Shown here: positions 24,326 to 33,726 of the stretch, in pieces
Layout of the letters: every line of letters starts with the position of its first letter
Numbering within the stretch: the stretch's first letter is position 1
DNA from: Pedobacter gandavensis
GTDB taxonomy: Bacteria; Bacteroidota; Bacteroidia; Sphingobacteriales; Sphingobacteriaceae
Assembly: GCF_014172405.1 (NCBI RefSeq)
Contig: NZ_WNXC01000001.1
Span: 682,001 to 746,000 of the forward strand
Length of the DNA stretch: 64,000 bases
Direction: 5' to 3'
Translations under genes and position numbers: made by a program
Notes under the pieces: model-generated
What the model saw: the letters and a program-made list of their open reading frames with translations, nothing else
Told to the model about the DNA's origin: nothing
Databases searched by the model: none

Positions 24326-25783
24326 ATGAATTACTTCCCGCTTACCAGATTCCGATTCTTCTATCAACAGACAATCTTGTTATTGCTGTTTTTATTACAA
24401 GCTTTATTTGTGAATGGTCAAACTACTGACACGTCCAGATTTTTAGAAAAAGAGATCTCAAATCTCGATTTTAAACCGCTGGATAAGAACCCTTCATTTA
24501 GTTTTGCTACGCAAAAAGTTTTGCAAGAAAATCAGTCAAGGCAGTCTGGTTCTGCCGAGACCTATTTTTGGTTAAAAGGAAAGTTGCCCGCAAATCATTT
24601 AAATGAATTGCTAACCTTGCAAATCTCTTCTTCACATCTTCATGAAACCAGCCTTTACAGCTTTAACAATGGAGAACTTCAACAGGTAAAAGAGCAGACC
24701 GATCTGGCAAGATATGATCAGTTTAATTTTAAAACAGATAGTTCCGTTTACTATATAAGAAGTTCCGATGCTTTGTTGAAGCAATTGCCTTTGGTATTAA
24801 TGGATGCGTCATCTTTTAATGAAAAAGAAGGAAAGAGGTTACTTCGAATAGGGTTTTATTACGGATTAGGCTTGATGTCTATTCTGTTTAATGTTGTCTT
24901 TTATCTTGTATTTAAGGATAAACGTTTTATTGCCTATTGCTTTTTGCAGATCGGGGTCTTTATAGAGTTTTTCTACGAGGATGGAATGTTTTACTATTTG
25001 TCTTCCGGGCAACTGGTTTTGGAGAACCTGTTGGTATATACCATTCCGTTAACGGCTTCATTTGCCTGCGTATTTGCTTATTATTTCCTGGATCTTAAAG
25101 ACAGCCATAAGAATTATTGGCGTTATGTAACTCCGGTAATTGGCCTGGCCTTGTTGAATTTGATCTTATTTACCCTGTTTAAATGGGATGCTTCGATTCC
25201 AGTGAATGATTTTCTCAGTTTTTCAGCGGCCGCTATCCCAATAGGTATTGCCATCACCAGGTTTAGAAAAGATGTTTACGCGAGGTTTTTAGTGTTAACA
25301 TTCGGCGTTATTGTCATTTTTGCAATAGGTTTTGTACTCAATATGAATTTCAATTTCTCTTGGTTAACTGGCTTTGATATGGATGCTTTGAGGATGGTCA
25401 GCGCTTTTGAAATTATTGCAATAGGCTTCGCCATCACTTTTAAAGTAAGGGCCTTGCAGGAAGAGAATGTGAATTTTAGGTTGGAGATTAACAAATATTT
25501 ATTCAACATTAAAGATACGGTTAAGGTAACACCCCGTATTTCCAATTCCATCCCTGGTAATGATCAGGATATCCTGGAGGTCTTAAAGGGTAATTTTCAA
25601 CTAACTGACCGTGAAACAGAGGTGCTACTGGGAATTTGGGAGGGTTTAAGCAATCAGGAGTTGGCTGATAAATTGTTCATTTCTGTAAATACGATCAAGT
25701 ACCACATCAGTAATCTATACGTTAAACTGGATGTTAAAAATAGAACACAGGTACTAAGAATCAAGGAAAAGGTAAATGTTTAA
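24326..25783 (+). CDS. membrane-bound 7TMR-DISM / LuxR-type transcription regulator
   Basis: A 485-residue one-component regulator. A signal peptide (about 13-31, ending VNGQ) is followed by a periplasmic sensor domain (about 35-165) of the 7TMR-DISM extracellular type, seven hydrophobic helices (about 172-375), a short linker helix and a C-terminal GerE/LuxR helix-turn-helix (about 425-480: [20 protein letters not shown] and [17 protein letters not shown]). There is no receiver or kinase domain. It probably binds a ligand, perhaps a carbohydrate as for other DISM sensors, and acts on DNA from the membrane. It lies just upstream of the ECF sigma/SusCD operon, a natural but unproven target. 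Confidence 0.88.
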   Translation: MNYFPLTRFRFFYQQTILLLLFLLQALFVNGQTTDTSRFLEKEISNLDFKPLDKNPSFSFATQKVLQENQSRQSGSAETYFWLKGKLPANHLNELLTLQISSSHLHETSLYSFNNGELQQVKEQTDLARYDQFNFKTDSSVYYIRSSDALLKQLPLVLMDASSFNEKEGKRLLRIGFYYGLGLMSILFNVVFYLVFKDKRFIAYCFLQIGVFIEFFYEDGMFYYLSSGQLVLENLLVYTIPLTASFACVFAYYFLDLKDSHKNYWRYVTPVIGLALLNLILFTLFKWDASIPVNDFLSFSAAAIPIGIAITRFRKDVYARFLVLTFGVIVIFAIGFVLNMNFNFSWLTGFDMDALRMVSAFEIIAIGFAITFKVRALQEENVNFRLEINKYLFNIKDTVKVTPRISNSIPGNDQDILEVLKGNFQLTDRETEVLLGIWEGLSNQELADKLFISVNTIKYHISNLYVKLDVKNRTQVLRIKEKVNV

Positions 25784-25931
25784 GATTGCTTAACTAATGA
25801 TAAATCCATGGGATTTGGTTTCTTCCTTCTGCTTTTTTACCTGAACACGATATGGAAACTAAAATTTTGGAAACCATAAAATATTAGCCATTCTACAGAA
25901 CCGTTCTTTTAATCAGAATTAACACTATATT

Positions 25932-25963
25932 TAGTTTTGGCTAATATGAATCTAATAGTTTTG
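25932..25963 (+). promoter_or_regulatory. tandem TAGTTTTG boxes upstream of the ECF sigma gene
   Basis: TAGTTTTG occurs at 25932-25939 and again at 25956-25963, 24 bases apart, both matching TAnnTTTG. The TTTG of the first lies 16 bases before the second and may double as its -33 element. The second box ends only seven bases before the ATG at 25971. Confidence 0.55.
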
Positions 25964-25970
25964 TACAGCA

Positions 25971-26519
25971 ATGTTGAGCTATATCCATAATTTAAAATCG
26001 GGCAATCATGAGTCTTTTGAAATAGTCTTTAAACTATCTCACAAAAAGGTCTATGCCTATTTTTTTAAGAAGACTAACGATGAAGATATGGCTCAGGAGT
26101 TGACTCAGCTTGCTTTTATCAAATTATGGAACTTTAAACACACGCTATCAGAAACACATGAGTTGGATGTACAACTGTTCCGTATTGCAAGAACCACCTT
26201 GCTTGACTATTTCAAAAAGTTGAGTAATGACGAGCGAAACCTGAAACTTTATTATAACTGGATTTCAGAAGAAGCATTAGACCAGAATCAAAAGTTTGAA
26301 ATTAACCAACAATTAGAAGTCGTGCTGAGTGTACTTCCTCCAACAAGGAAGAAAGTTTTCATTTTAAACCGCTTGCAAGGTTATTCCTATAAGGAGATTT
26401 CTGAACAGCTTTCCATCTCTCCGAGAACTGTCGAAAAGCACATTTCATTGGCGATAAAACAGCTTGATGGCTATGCTTATGTGCCCATGTTAATCCTGTT
26501 CGCTAAATTCCTCCAATAA
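25971..26519 (+). CDS. ECF-type RNA polymerase sigma factor
   Basis: A 182-residue group IV sigma factor. Region 2 spans about 10-75 (FKLSHKKVYAYFFKKTNDED, LTQLAFIKLWNFK), and region 4 about 110-165 with a helix-turn-helix (YSYKEISEQLSISPRTVEKH). It lacks the extra domain of ECF-41-like types. The next gene encodes a FecR anti-sigma factor and the two after that SusC and SusD, the standard Bacteroidota surface-signalling arrangement in which the sigma factor switches on the uptake genes. The ATG lies very close to a TAnnTTTG box, so the mRNA may be nearly leaderless. Confidence 0.94.
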   Translation: MLSYIHNLKSGNHESFEIVFKLSHKKVYAYFFKKTNDEDMAQELTQLAFIKLWNFKHTLSETHELDVQLFRIARTTLLDYFKKLSNDERNLKLYYNWISEEALDQNQKFEINQQLEVVLSVLPPTRKKVFILNRLQGYSYKEISEQLSISPRTVEKHISLAIKQLDGYAYVPMLILFAKFLQ

Positions 26520-26534
26520 TTAAATTTATTTTTC

Positions 26535-26554
26535 AACCCTTACGGGTTTCTCTT
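26535..26554 (+). terminator. weak hairpin between the sigma and anti-sigma genes
   Basis: Arms AACCC and GGGTT around TTAC, followed by TCTCTTT. The five-base-pair stem is short; it could lower transcription into fecR without ending it. Confidence 0.35.
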
Positions 26555-26575
26555 TAATTCAATCGTATTGTTAGT

Positions 26576-27592
26576 ATGAATGTATCTGATCAGTTGTTAG
26601 ATAAATATTTTAAAGGACAGTGCAGCCCCGAGGAGCAGCTTCTGGTGTTGAACTATTTGAATGATATTGACGAGCTACCAGACCATTTATTAAGTCAGGC
26701 GGAATGGGATGAAACCAGCGATGCAATATTACCAGAGGGGAAAACGGAGGAAATCTTTAATGCAGTGAAAAAGCAAACTATGGAGCAGGTTTATCCTTTA
26801 AAATGGAAGAAAATCATCGCTGTAGCTGCTGTGGTGTTGGTCGTAGTTGGCCTTGCTCTTTTGGGTATCAAGACAGAAAAACCAGCCCCAAAACTCGCCG
26901 ATAATCAGGCGCTGAATAAAGAAAAGGGAGATCCGATCAATTGGAAATCTATTGTAAACTATACTGATCATCAACAATTGATGCAGCTTCCGGATGGTTC
27001 TACGGTTAAATTATTTCCGGCTGCAGAACTCAGATATGCGATTCCTTTTGTGAAAAATAAACGCGAAGTATATTTAAATGGGAAAAGCTTTTTTGAGGTG
27101 TCAAAAGATCAAAACCATCCTTTTGTAGTTTATGCTAAGGGAATCTCGACCACAGCACTGGGTACTTCTTTCACTGTAACAGCTTTAAATAATAGCAAAT
27201 TTATTAAAGTGCAGTTGCATACCGGTAAGGTCTTAGTGAAAAAAGCAGATTCCATTTCGAGATTTAGCGAGATCTTAATTCCTGGAAAGGAATTGGTATA
27301 CAATAGTATTAAAAACAAAGTTGTTGTTTCTGATTCCAGAGTCTTAAAGGTAAAACCAGTAAATATGATAACGGAGCTGAATTTTCAGCAAGCCTCATTG
27401 GTGGATGTCTTTGACCAACTGGAAAAACAATATAAAGTGAACATCGAATACGATCGTGCCGATTTGGCCGAAATGTCCTTCACCGGTAATATAAAATTGA
27501 CACAATCCATAACCACCATATTAGAAGAAATTGCCGAACTAAATAAACTTAACCAAATCAAAACAGTCAACGGTTATCTGATCAGAAAGTAA
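26576..27592 (+). CDS. FecR-family anti-sigma factor
   Basis: A 338-residue inner-membrane protein. The cytosolic N-terminus (about 1-78) should hold the sigma factor. One membrane helix follows (about 80-99: IIAVAAVVLVVVGLALLGI). The periplasmic FecR domain (about 130-225) has LPDGSTVKLFPAAELRYA and HPFVVYAKGISTTALGTSF, and the C-terminal DUF4974 domain (about 262-336) includes NFQQASLVDVFDQLEKQY. DUF4974 resembles the STN fold used to contact TonB-dependent receptors. The sigma gene ends 56 bases upstream and susC starts 91 bases downstream. Signal reception probably comes from the neighbouring SusC. Confidence 0.94.
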   Translation: MNVSDQLLDKYFKGQCSPEEQLLVLNYLNDIDELPDHLLSQAEWDETSDAILPEGKTEEIFNAVKKQTMEQVYPLKWKKIIAVAAVVLVVVGLALLGIKTEKPAPKLADNQALNKEKGDPINWKSIVNYTDHQQLMQLPDGSTVKLFPAAELRYAIPFVKNKREVYLNGKSFFEVSKDQNHPFVVYAKGISTTALGTSFTVTALNNSKFIKVQLHTGKVLVKKADSISRFSEILIPGKELVYNSIKNKVVVSDSRVLKVKPVNMITELNFQQASLVDVFDQLEKQYKVNIEYDRADLAEMSFTGNIKLTQSITTILEEIAELNKLNQIKTVNGYLIRK

Positions 27593-27683
27593 ATCCAAAA
27601 CCCTATTATTTTAAATACCAACATCCGCTAAAAATCGCGGACATGGAATCCTTTTGCCTAAAAACCAATAAAATAAATAAACT

Positions 27684-30600
27684 ATGCTTAAAAAATTTAC
27701 TACACATTTGTTCTTTTGCCTGCTGATTATGTCAGTATCGGCAAAAGCCCTGGCTCAAACATCGGAGATTACAGGGGTTGTAAAAGATGAAACAGGGCAG
27801 CCATTGCTCGGGGCTTCTGTGCTTTTACTGAACACTAAAACCAATGAAAAGAAGGGGATCATGGTGAACTCCGAAGGCAAGTTCTCCGTAAAGGGCCTTT
27901 CCTCAGGTGTTCCCTACAACATCAGCGCTTCTTATATCGGGTACGAAACGAAGATGATCAGCAATTACATTTTAAAACCGGGTGAACAAGCCACGCTGCT
28001 GATTCAGTTGAATCCTACTGCCAATAACTTATCGGATGTAGTGGTGGTGGGTTATGGAAGTCAGAAGAAGAAAGATGTCACTACTGCGATTGCAAGTATC
28101 AAGGCTTCCGATATTGAAAATCAGCCCATTAGTAACGCGGCAGAGGCCATGGTTGGAAAAATGGCTGGTGTACAGGTGTCGCAAGGTTCTGGTGCTCCTG
28201 GTGGAGCGCTTAACATCAAAGTTAGAGGGGTCGGTACCATTACTGCAGGATCAAATCCTCTATATGTGATTGACGGTGTACCGATTTCAAATGACAATAT
28301 CAACACGCTAAACACCAATGATATTGCTTCGATTGAGGTTTTGAAAGATGCTTCATCAGCAGCTATTTACGGTTCAAGAGGCTCCAATGGGGTGGTTTTG
28401 ATCACCACAAAACAGGGAAAAAATGGAGTAACCACGATTAATGTGAATAGCTATACCGGCTGGCAAACGCTGGCTCATAAGATCAAAATGATGGATGCTT
28501 ATCAGTATTCTCAGATGGTTTTGGATTCAAGGAACAATTCTTATGTGGATGTGATGGAGGCCAACAACAGAAAGTATGCTGATAAAGGATTGCCTTTGGT
28601 TAATTATAGTGTAAATGACAACAATGGAATCCGCTTATTCAATACCGGCAACAATACCAATACGGTGATGCCGCTGGAAGTTTTACCTTATTTGCAAGGT
28701 CAGCAGGGTTTAACGAATACCGATTGGCAGGATCAGATTTTTAGAACAGCACCAATTCAAGATCATTCTATCTCGGCAGCTGGTGGTTCTGAAATGATGA
28801 AGTATTACGGTTCCCTGGAGTACTTCGATCAGGATGGAATCATTTTAAATAGTGGCTTCAAGCGTTACAGTGGTAGAATTAATTTGGAAGGAAAAAAAGG
28901 AGCGGTCAAATTTGGCCTTAACTTCAGTCCTTCAGTGATTAATGAAAAGAGAGTAAATGCGAATGGGGCTTACAATGCTAATGGGGGAGGTATTGTCGCT
29001 TCAGCCTTGCATTATTCACCAATTTTCCCGGTATACAATGTCGATGGCAGCTATAATTTTGCGCAGAATTCATGGAGTGCGGGGACTACGACAACTTTGC
29101 CAAATGGTAAAACCGCAGATGGTAATGGGGAAACACAAGCCTGGAACCCTGTCGCCCTGGCTATGCTTCAAAAGGATGATGTAGCGGCAACCAGGATGAC
29201 TGGAAGTGCCTTTTTAGAAGCGGAATTAAGTAAGGATTTAAAATATAGGATTCAATTGGGTGTTGATTTATTCAACAGTTCTGAAGATATGTTTAGACCG
29301 TCTATATTCCCACAGTCTAACACCGCAGGAAATCCGTTATCTGATGCAACCGGTTCTTCACGTACGATTAAAGAAACCAACTGGTTGTTGGAGCAAACTT
29401 TAAATTACAACAAAACCATAGGCGATCATAGCATCAATGCCTTATTGGGATTCTCTACACAGAAAGACGATTTGAGTGGTAATTATGCTTTTGCATCAAA
29501 AGGGTTTATCAGTGATCAGGTGGAGTTTATTAAAGCCGGCTTGGTCACCAATGGAACAGCAACTAAAACACAATGGGCATTGGCATCTGGTATTGCCAGA
29601 TTACAGTACGCTTATAAAGGGAAGTATTTATTTACAGGCTCAATGAGAGCAGACGGTTCTTCTAAATTTGGTAAAAATAACAAATGGGGGTATTTCCCTT
29701 CTGCATCCCTGGGTTGGAGAGTTTCTGAAGAAGATTTCCTTAAAGATTCCCAGACCATTTCAGATCTGAAGTTGAGAGCGAGTTATGGTTTGACGGGTAA
29801 TTTTAACATTCCAAATTATGCAGCGCAAGGTTCGATGAACAATTACGGTTACGTGTTTGGCGGTACACCTCCAGCAGTAATTAATGGTGCGGCGCCAATT
29901 GCCAAGCCAAATGACGACTTGCAATGGGAAAAAACATCCCAGCTCAATGTAGGTTTTGATGCTGCCTTTTTTAATAATCAACTGACTTTATCTGTTGACG
30001 TTTATAACAGTAACACCAATAACCTATTGCTAGACGTACCGGTTCCAATCTCTACAGGTTTTGCTACGGAATTGAAAAACATTGGAAAAGTGAACAACAA
30101 AGGGATTGATATCAATCTAGGTACACAGCAACAATTTGGTGCTGTCAAATGGACGGCTAGTGGAAACTTCTCTAAGAACATCAATAAGGTGGTAGAATTG
30201 GGTCCAGGTAATGCAGACATTATTAAAACCGGCTCCGTAACCAATGCTTATTTTATTACCCGTGTGGGTGAGCCAATTGGTTCGTACTATTTACCAGTGG
30301 TTTTAGGTGTGTTTAAAAATCAGGCTGAAGTTAATGCTTATCCTCACTATATGGATACGCAGGGTAATTATGATGTGAATACTTCTAAACCTGGAGATTT
30401 TAAATTTAAAGATGTAGATGGTGATGGGGTTATTGACCTGACCAAAGATCGGGAGATTGTAGGGAACTACCTGCCTAAGTTTACCTATGGCTTTGCCACC
30501 TCTTTTGAGTATAAGGGTGTAGATTTAAATGTAGCGATGCAAGGGGTTTATGGAAATCAGATACTGAACCTTTCCCGCAGATATTTTGCAAATAAAGAAG

Positions 30601-30977
30601 GGAATATGAACAACATGATCAGTTCGCTGGACCGCTGGAAGTCGGAAAGTGATCCGGGAAGTGGTCAGGATGTGAGGGCCAATCGCGCAGCCAAAGGAAG
30701 TAATGGTACTACTTCAACCTGGCATATTGAAAACGGTTCTTATTTACGTATTCGTAACATTGCAATGGGTTATACCTTGCCTGAAAGATTGGTTAAGAAA
30801 CTTACTTTAACCAAAGTTAGGGTGTATGTAGCCATGCAAAATCCTTTCACTTTTACCAAATATACCGGGTATAATCCAGAGGTAACCAACAGGAGCGATG
30901 CCACCACAAATGGCGAAGATTATGGGGTTTATCCAACAGCAAAAACAACATCAATAGGCATCAACATCACTTTATAA
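27684..30977 (+). CDS. SusC/RagA family TonB-linked outer membrane transporter
   Basis: A 1097-residue outer-membrane protein. The signal peptide (about 1-25, SAKALAQ) runs straight into a CarboxypepD_reg domain (about 28-115: ITGVVKDETGQPLLGASVLL). The plug domain starts with NLSDVVVVGYGSQKKKDVT and contains VRGVGTITAGSNPLYVIDG and LKDASSAAIYGSRGSNGV, the SusC signature, followed by the 22-strand barrel ending in TTSIGINITL. The N-terminal STN signalling domain seen in FecA-type receptors is absent. With the SusD lipoprotein 10 bases downstream it should form the pedal-bin uptake complex for a glycan or peptide. No hydrolase is encoded nearby, so the substrate is unknown. Confidence 0.97.
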   Translation: MLKKFTTHLFFCLLIMSVSAKALAQTSEITGVVKDETGQPLLGASVLLLNTKTNEKKGIMVNSEGKFSVKGLSSGVPYNISASYIGYETKMISNYILKPGEQATLLIQLNPTANNLSDVVVVGYGSQKKKDVTTAIASIKASDIENQPISNAAEAMVGKMAGVQVSQGSGAPGGALNIKVRGVGTITAGSNPLYVIDGVPISNDNINTLNTNDIASIEVLKDASSAAIYGSRGSNGVVLITTKQGKNGVTTINVNSYTGWQTLAHKIKMMDAYQYSQMVLDSRNNSYVDVMEANNRKYADKGLPLVNYSVNDNNGIRLFNTGNNTNTVMPLEVLPYLQGQQGLTNTDWQDQIFRTAPIQDHSISAAGGSEMMKYYGSLEYFDQDGIILNSGFKRYSGRINLEGKKGAVKFGLNFSPSVINEKRVNANGAYNANGGGIVASALHYSPIFPVYNVDGSYNFAQNSWSAGTTTTLPNGKTADGNGETQAWNPVALAMLQKDDVAATRMTGSAFLEAELSKDLKYRIQLGVDLFNSSEDMFRPSIFPQSNTAGNPLSDATGSSRTIKETNWLLEQTLNYNKTIGDHSINALLGFSTQKDDLSGNYAFASKGFISDQVEFIKAGLVTNGTATKTQWALASGIARLQYAYKGKYLFTGSMRADGSSKFGKNNKWGYFPSASLGWRVSEEDFLKDSQTISDLKLRASYGLTGNFNIPNYAAQGSMNNYGYVFGGTPPAVINGAAPIAKPNDDLQWEKTSQLNVGFDAAFFNNQLTLSVDVYNSNTNNLLLDVPVPISTGFATELKNIGKVNNKGIDINLGTQQQFGAVKWTASGNFSKNINKVVELGPGNADIIKTGSVTNAYFITRVGEPIGSYYLPVVLGVFKNQAEVNAYPHYMDTQGNYDVNTSKPGDFKFKDVDGDGVIDLTKDREIVGNYLPKFTYGFATSFEYKGVDLNVAMQGVYGNQILNLSRRYFANKEGNMNNMISSLDRWKSESDPGSGQDVRANRAAKGSNGTTSTWHIENGSYLRIRNIAMGYTLPERLVKKLTLTKVRVYVAMQNPFTFTKYTGYNPEVTNRSDATTNGEDYGVYPTAKTTSIGINITL

Positions 30978-30987
30978 CATTAGAACG

Positions 30988-32352
30988 ATGAAAAAATATA
31001 TCATACTTATTTGTGGCTTAATGATTACCGCCACATCCTGCAAGAAATTCTTAGACTTAAAACCCCAGGATTCTTATGTCGAAAAATCATTTTATTTGGA
31101 TGAAAAGGGATTACAAGGCGGTCTTGTTACTTGCTATGACGCTTTGCAAAGTGACAGTCTTTACGGGAATAATTTTTTAACATTAGGGGAGCTTCGTGGC
31201 GATAACCTGATCGATAACGACCCTGGATCGGGTGCAGGTGTCCGCAATCAGATTGAAGTATTTTCGGAAACCTCTGCAAACAGCATTCTTTCCGGCTCTT
31301 GGATGGGACATTATAAGGCCATTTACCGCTGCAATATCATTTTAGATCGTGCGCCGGCAATTTCCATGAATGAGAACACAAAGAATCAGATCATCGGGCA
31401 AGCGAAGTTTATCAGGGCACTAAGCTATTTTAACCTAGCCAGGATTTGGGGAAAGGTTCCTTTAGTACTTACGGTTCAAAAAACGGAAGAGGCCAGACAA
31501 AATACCCGTGCAACTACGGCACAGGTGTATCAGCAGGTGATTGATGATTTAAACGATGCTGGGACAAAGCTTCCGTCAAGCTGGCCAGCGGCACAACGTG
31601 GTAGAGCAACCAGTTTCGCTGCAGCAAGCCTATTGGGTAAGGTATACCTTTATCAGAAGAAATTTGACTTGGTGGCATCAACTTTACAACCTGTTGTAGC
31701 AGCCATTTATGCTGGGACAACATTGGCTACTGTACCGCAGAACCTCACTTTTCCTGATAACTTAAAGACAAGTAAGGATATCATTTTTGCTGTTCAATAC
31801 TTAATGGGTGGGGTAAAGGAGTTCGTAAACCAAGACAATCGCTATAGAAATAACAACAATACGAACATCATTAATATTCCTCCAACTTTGTTTGAAACCG
31901 GCGATAATCGTCAGGCTTTAGTGGCCAGTACAGGAACAGGCGGCAGACCAGGGAAGTTTAATTCACCACAGTTGAACAATGAAACCAGTAGTGATTTTCC
32001 GGTGTTACGTGCCGCTGATGTTTTACTGATGTATGCAGAGGCTCTAAATGAAACAGCTTATGGAAATACCGAAGCGTTTAAAGCATTGAATGCGGTTCGT
32101 ACCAATGCGAATGCGTCTATTAAAACACCTGCTATGCTAATTACTCAAACAGATTTTAGAACCGCGGTTTATTTAGAGCGGAGGTTGGAACTGGCTTTAG
32201 AAGCGGATCGTTGGTTTGATATTGTAAGAACAAACCAAATGTCAACTATCTTTCCAGGGATTCCATCTTTTAGAAGCCTTTATCCGGTTCCACAAGTGGA
32301 GATTGATAATATTAACAATAAAAGCGGCTATCAAAATGATGGCTATAATTAA
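30988..32352 (+). CDS. SusD/RagB family surface lipoprotein
   Basis: A 454-residue outer-membrane substrate-binding lipoprotein. The lipobox ends at C18 (TATSCKKFLDLKPQ), followed by LDLKPQDSYVE, the usual N-terminus of the family. TPR-like helices make the scaffold (GQAKFIRALSYFNLARIWG, a conserved SusD helix), and the C-terminal RagB domain includes LLMYAEALNE and LERRLELALEADRWFDIVRT. It lies 10 bases after susC, co-transcribed, and should cap its barrel. A strong long-stem terminator closes the operon. Confidence 0.97.
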   Translation: MKKYIILICGLMITATSCKKFLDLKPQDSYVEKSFYLDEKGLQGGLVTCYDALQSDSLYGNNFLTLGELRGDNLIDNDPGSGAGVRNQIEVFSETSANSILSGSWMGHYKAIYRCNIILDRAPAISMNENTKNQIIGQAKFIRALSYFNLARIWGKVPLVLTVQKTEEARQNTRATTAQVYQQVIDDLNDAGTKLPSSWPAAQRGRATSFAAASLLGKVYLYQKKFDLVASTLQPVVAAIYAGTTLATVPQNLTFPDNLKTSKDIIFAVQYLMGGVKEFVNQDNRYRNNNNTNIINIPPTLFETGDNRQALVASTGTGGRPGKFNSPQLNNETSSDFPVLRAADVLLMYAEALNETAYGNTEAFKALNAVRTNANASIKTPAMLITQTDFRTAVYLERRLELALEADRWFDIVRTNQMSTIFPGIPSFRSLYPVPQVEIDNINNKSGYQNDGYN

Positions 32353-32365
32353 ATAAATGTTATTT

Positions 32366-32426
32366 GCCGGTACCTTTTAAATTCAGCAGTTTTGCTGGTC
32401 TTATATTTAAAAGGTGCCGGTTTTTT
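32366..32426 (+). terminator. strong terminator of the SusCD operon, with nested hairpin
   Basis: A long stem between 32366-32382 and 32405-32421, with one wobble pair and a mismatch at the end, is followed by TTTTTT. Inside the loop lies a second hairpin (CAGCAG TTTTG CTG), giving a branched structure. Confidence 0.85.
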
Positions 32427-32458
32427 GTTTCAATTACATTTAAGATCATTATATAGCT

Positions 32459-33709
32459 ATGAGAATCTTTTTATTATTGCTGTTTGGAAGTCTATGCATG
32501 ATGGTAGGGCAGGTGCAAGGTCAGCAGGCAAATCCAAATTATGTTTTTCCAGCAGGGACAAATCCTGTTCAGTATAAAAACTATTATTTATTGACCTTAT
32601 TCGCGCAAGATTCCGCGGTTCGAAAGTTAATTTTAAATGACCCTGAGTTGAAAACATACGCTAAGAACAGAACTTTGAAAATTTCTGATGCGCTTAAAAA
32701 TTGTGGTGCAGATATCGCTTGTCTCAGTGGTGTATTTAAGTTTAGCGAAGCAGAAGTAATAGCGATTAGTAAGCGTCTAACGGCGCTGTTTAAACAGGAT
32801 GAGGCCTTAAAAAATTTGGTGAAACAGGAGTTGATTCCTTCAGGCTGTTACATCAGCTACGGAGCGCTGAAGCCCGTTGACCTGTTAGTTAAGGCTTGGG
32901 AACAAGAGGCTAAAGCCCTTAATTTTGCGATTGCTGTGTACGTAGAAGGTGCAAAACCAAATTATCCGAAAATAGACTCTATTGGCTTTAATGTGCGGGA
33001 TAAAAGTTACCCGGAATTGGTTAGGATGAATGGGGTGTTAAGTTCTGTTAACCCGGATAGGCTGTTTTTTGAGCCTTCAATGCAGTTCGCTTTAATTGCC
33101 CTCGATATTAATGAAAGAAATGACGCGGCTGATTATGAACCGATGATGACTACCGTTAATAGAGAAAGTCTGAAGGCCATTAAAAAAACGAATTTTGCTG
33201 CTTACAAGTATAGTTTAATCCTGGTTCCAGGCGAAGGTCCTGAAGAGCAGAACACGGAATTGAGTGCAGGTGGAATGTTGCGTTGCAGACTAGCTGTTGC
33301 CGAATACCGTAAAGGTGTAGCACCTTTTATTATGGTTTCCGGTGGGAGAGTTCATCCCTTTAAAACTAAATATAGCGAGGCGTATGAGATGAAAAAGTAT
33401 TTAATGAATACTTTACAGATTCCCGAGCGCGTGATCATAATGGAGCCTCATGCGAGACATACGACAACCAATATGCGTAATGCAGCACGAATCATGTTCA
33501 GGTACGGTATGCCTATGGAAAAGGTGGCGCTTACGGTAACTGCTCCATCGCAAAGTAGGTACATTGGTGCTGAATTGATGGCGCGTTGTGTGAAAGATCT
33601 GGGTTATGAACCTTACAGATTGGGGGCAAGGTTGTCGGATTTTGCATTGGAGTTTTATCCAAATGTGAGCTCATTACAGCTTGATTTTGATGAGCCCATG
33701 GATCCTTAA
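32459..33709 (+). CDS. exported YdcF/ElyC (DUF218) family protein
   Basis: A 416-residue protein with signal peptide (about 1-21, VGQVQGQQ). The N-terminal 200 residues are helical with no named domain. The C-terminal half is a DUF218 domain: YSLILVPGEGPEEQ, FIMVSGGRVHPFKTKYSEA and MEPHARHTTTNMRNAARIM, the conserved acidic/Gly/His pattern of SanA-ElyC-YdcF proteins, which are linked to envelope integrity. It starts after the SusCD terminator, so it is probably separately transcribed. The long N-terminal part is unusual for the family and may be a partner-binding domain. Confidence 0.87.
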   Translation: MRIFLLLLFGSLCMMVGQVQGQQANPNYVFPAGTNPVQYKNYYLLTLFAQDSAVRKLILNDPELKTYAKNRTLKISDALKNCGADIACLSGVFKFSEAEVIAISKRLTALFKQDEALKNLVKQELIPSGCYISYGALKPVDLLVKAWEQEAKALNFAIAVYVEGAKPNYPKIDSIGFNVRDKSYPELVRMNGVLSSVNPDRLFFEPSMQFALIALDINERNDAADYEPMMTTVNRESLKAIKKTNFAAYKYSLILVPGEGPEEQNTELSAGGMLRCRLAVAEYRKGVAPFIMVSGGRVHPFKTKYSEAYEMKKYLMNTLQIPERVIIMEPHARHTTTNMRNAARIMFRYGMPMEKVALTVTAPSQSRYIGAELMARCVKDLGYEPYRLGARLSDFALEFYPNVSSLQLDFDEPMDP

Positions 33710-33726
33710 GCCTGGCTTTAGGCTAT

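Noticed and set aside
24208..24429. 73-codon plus-strand frame before the 7TMR-DISM gene
   Set aside because: It overlaps the first 104 bases of the real gene in another frame and has no signal, domain or ribosome-binding site.
27130..27318. Antisense frames inside fecR and susC
   Set aside because: Short shadows of well-supported genes; codon pattern follows the sense strand.
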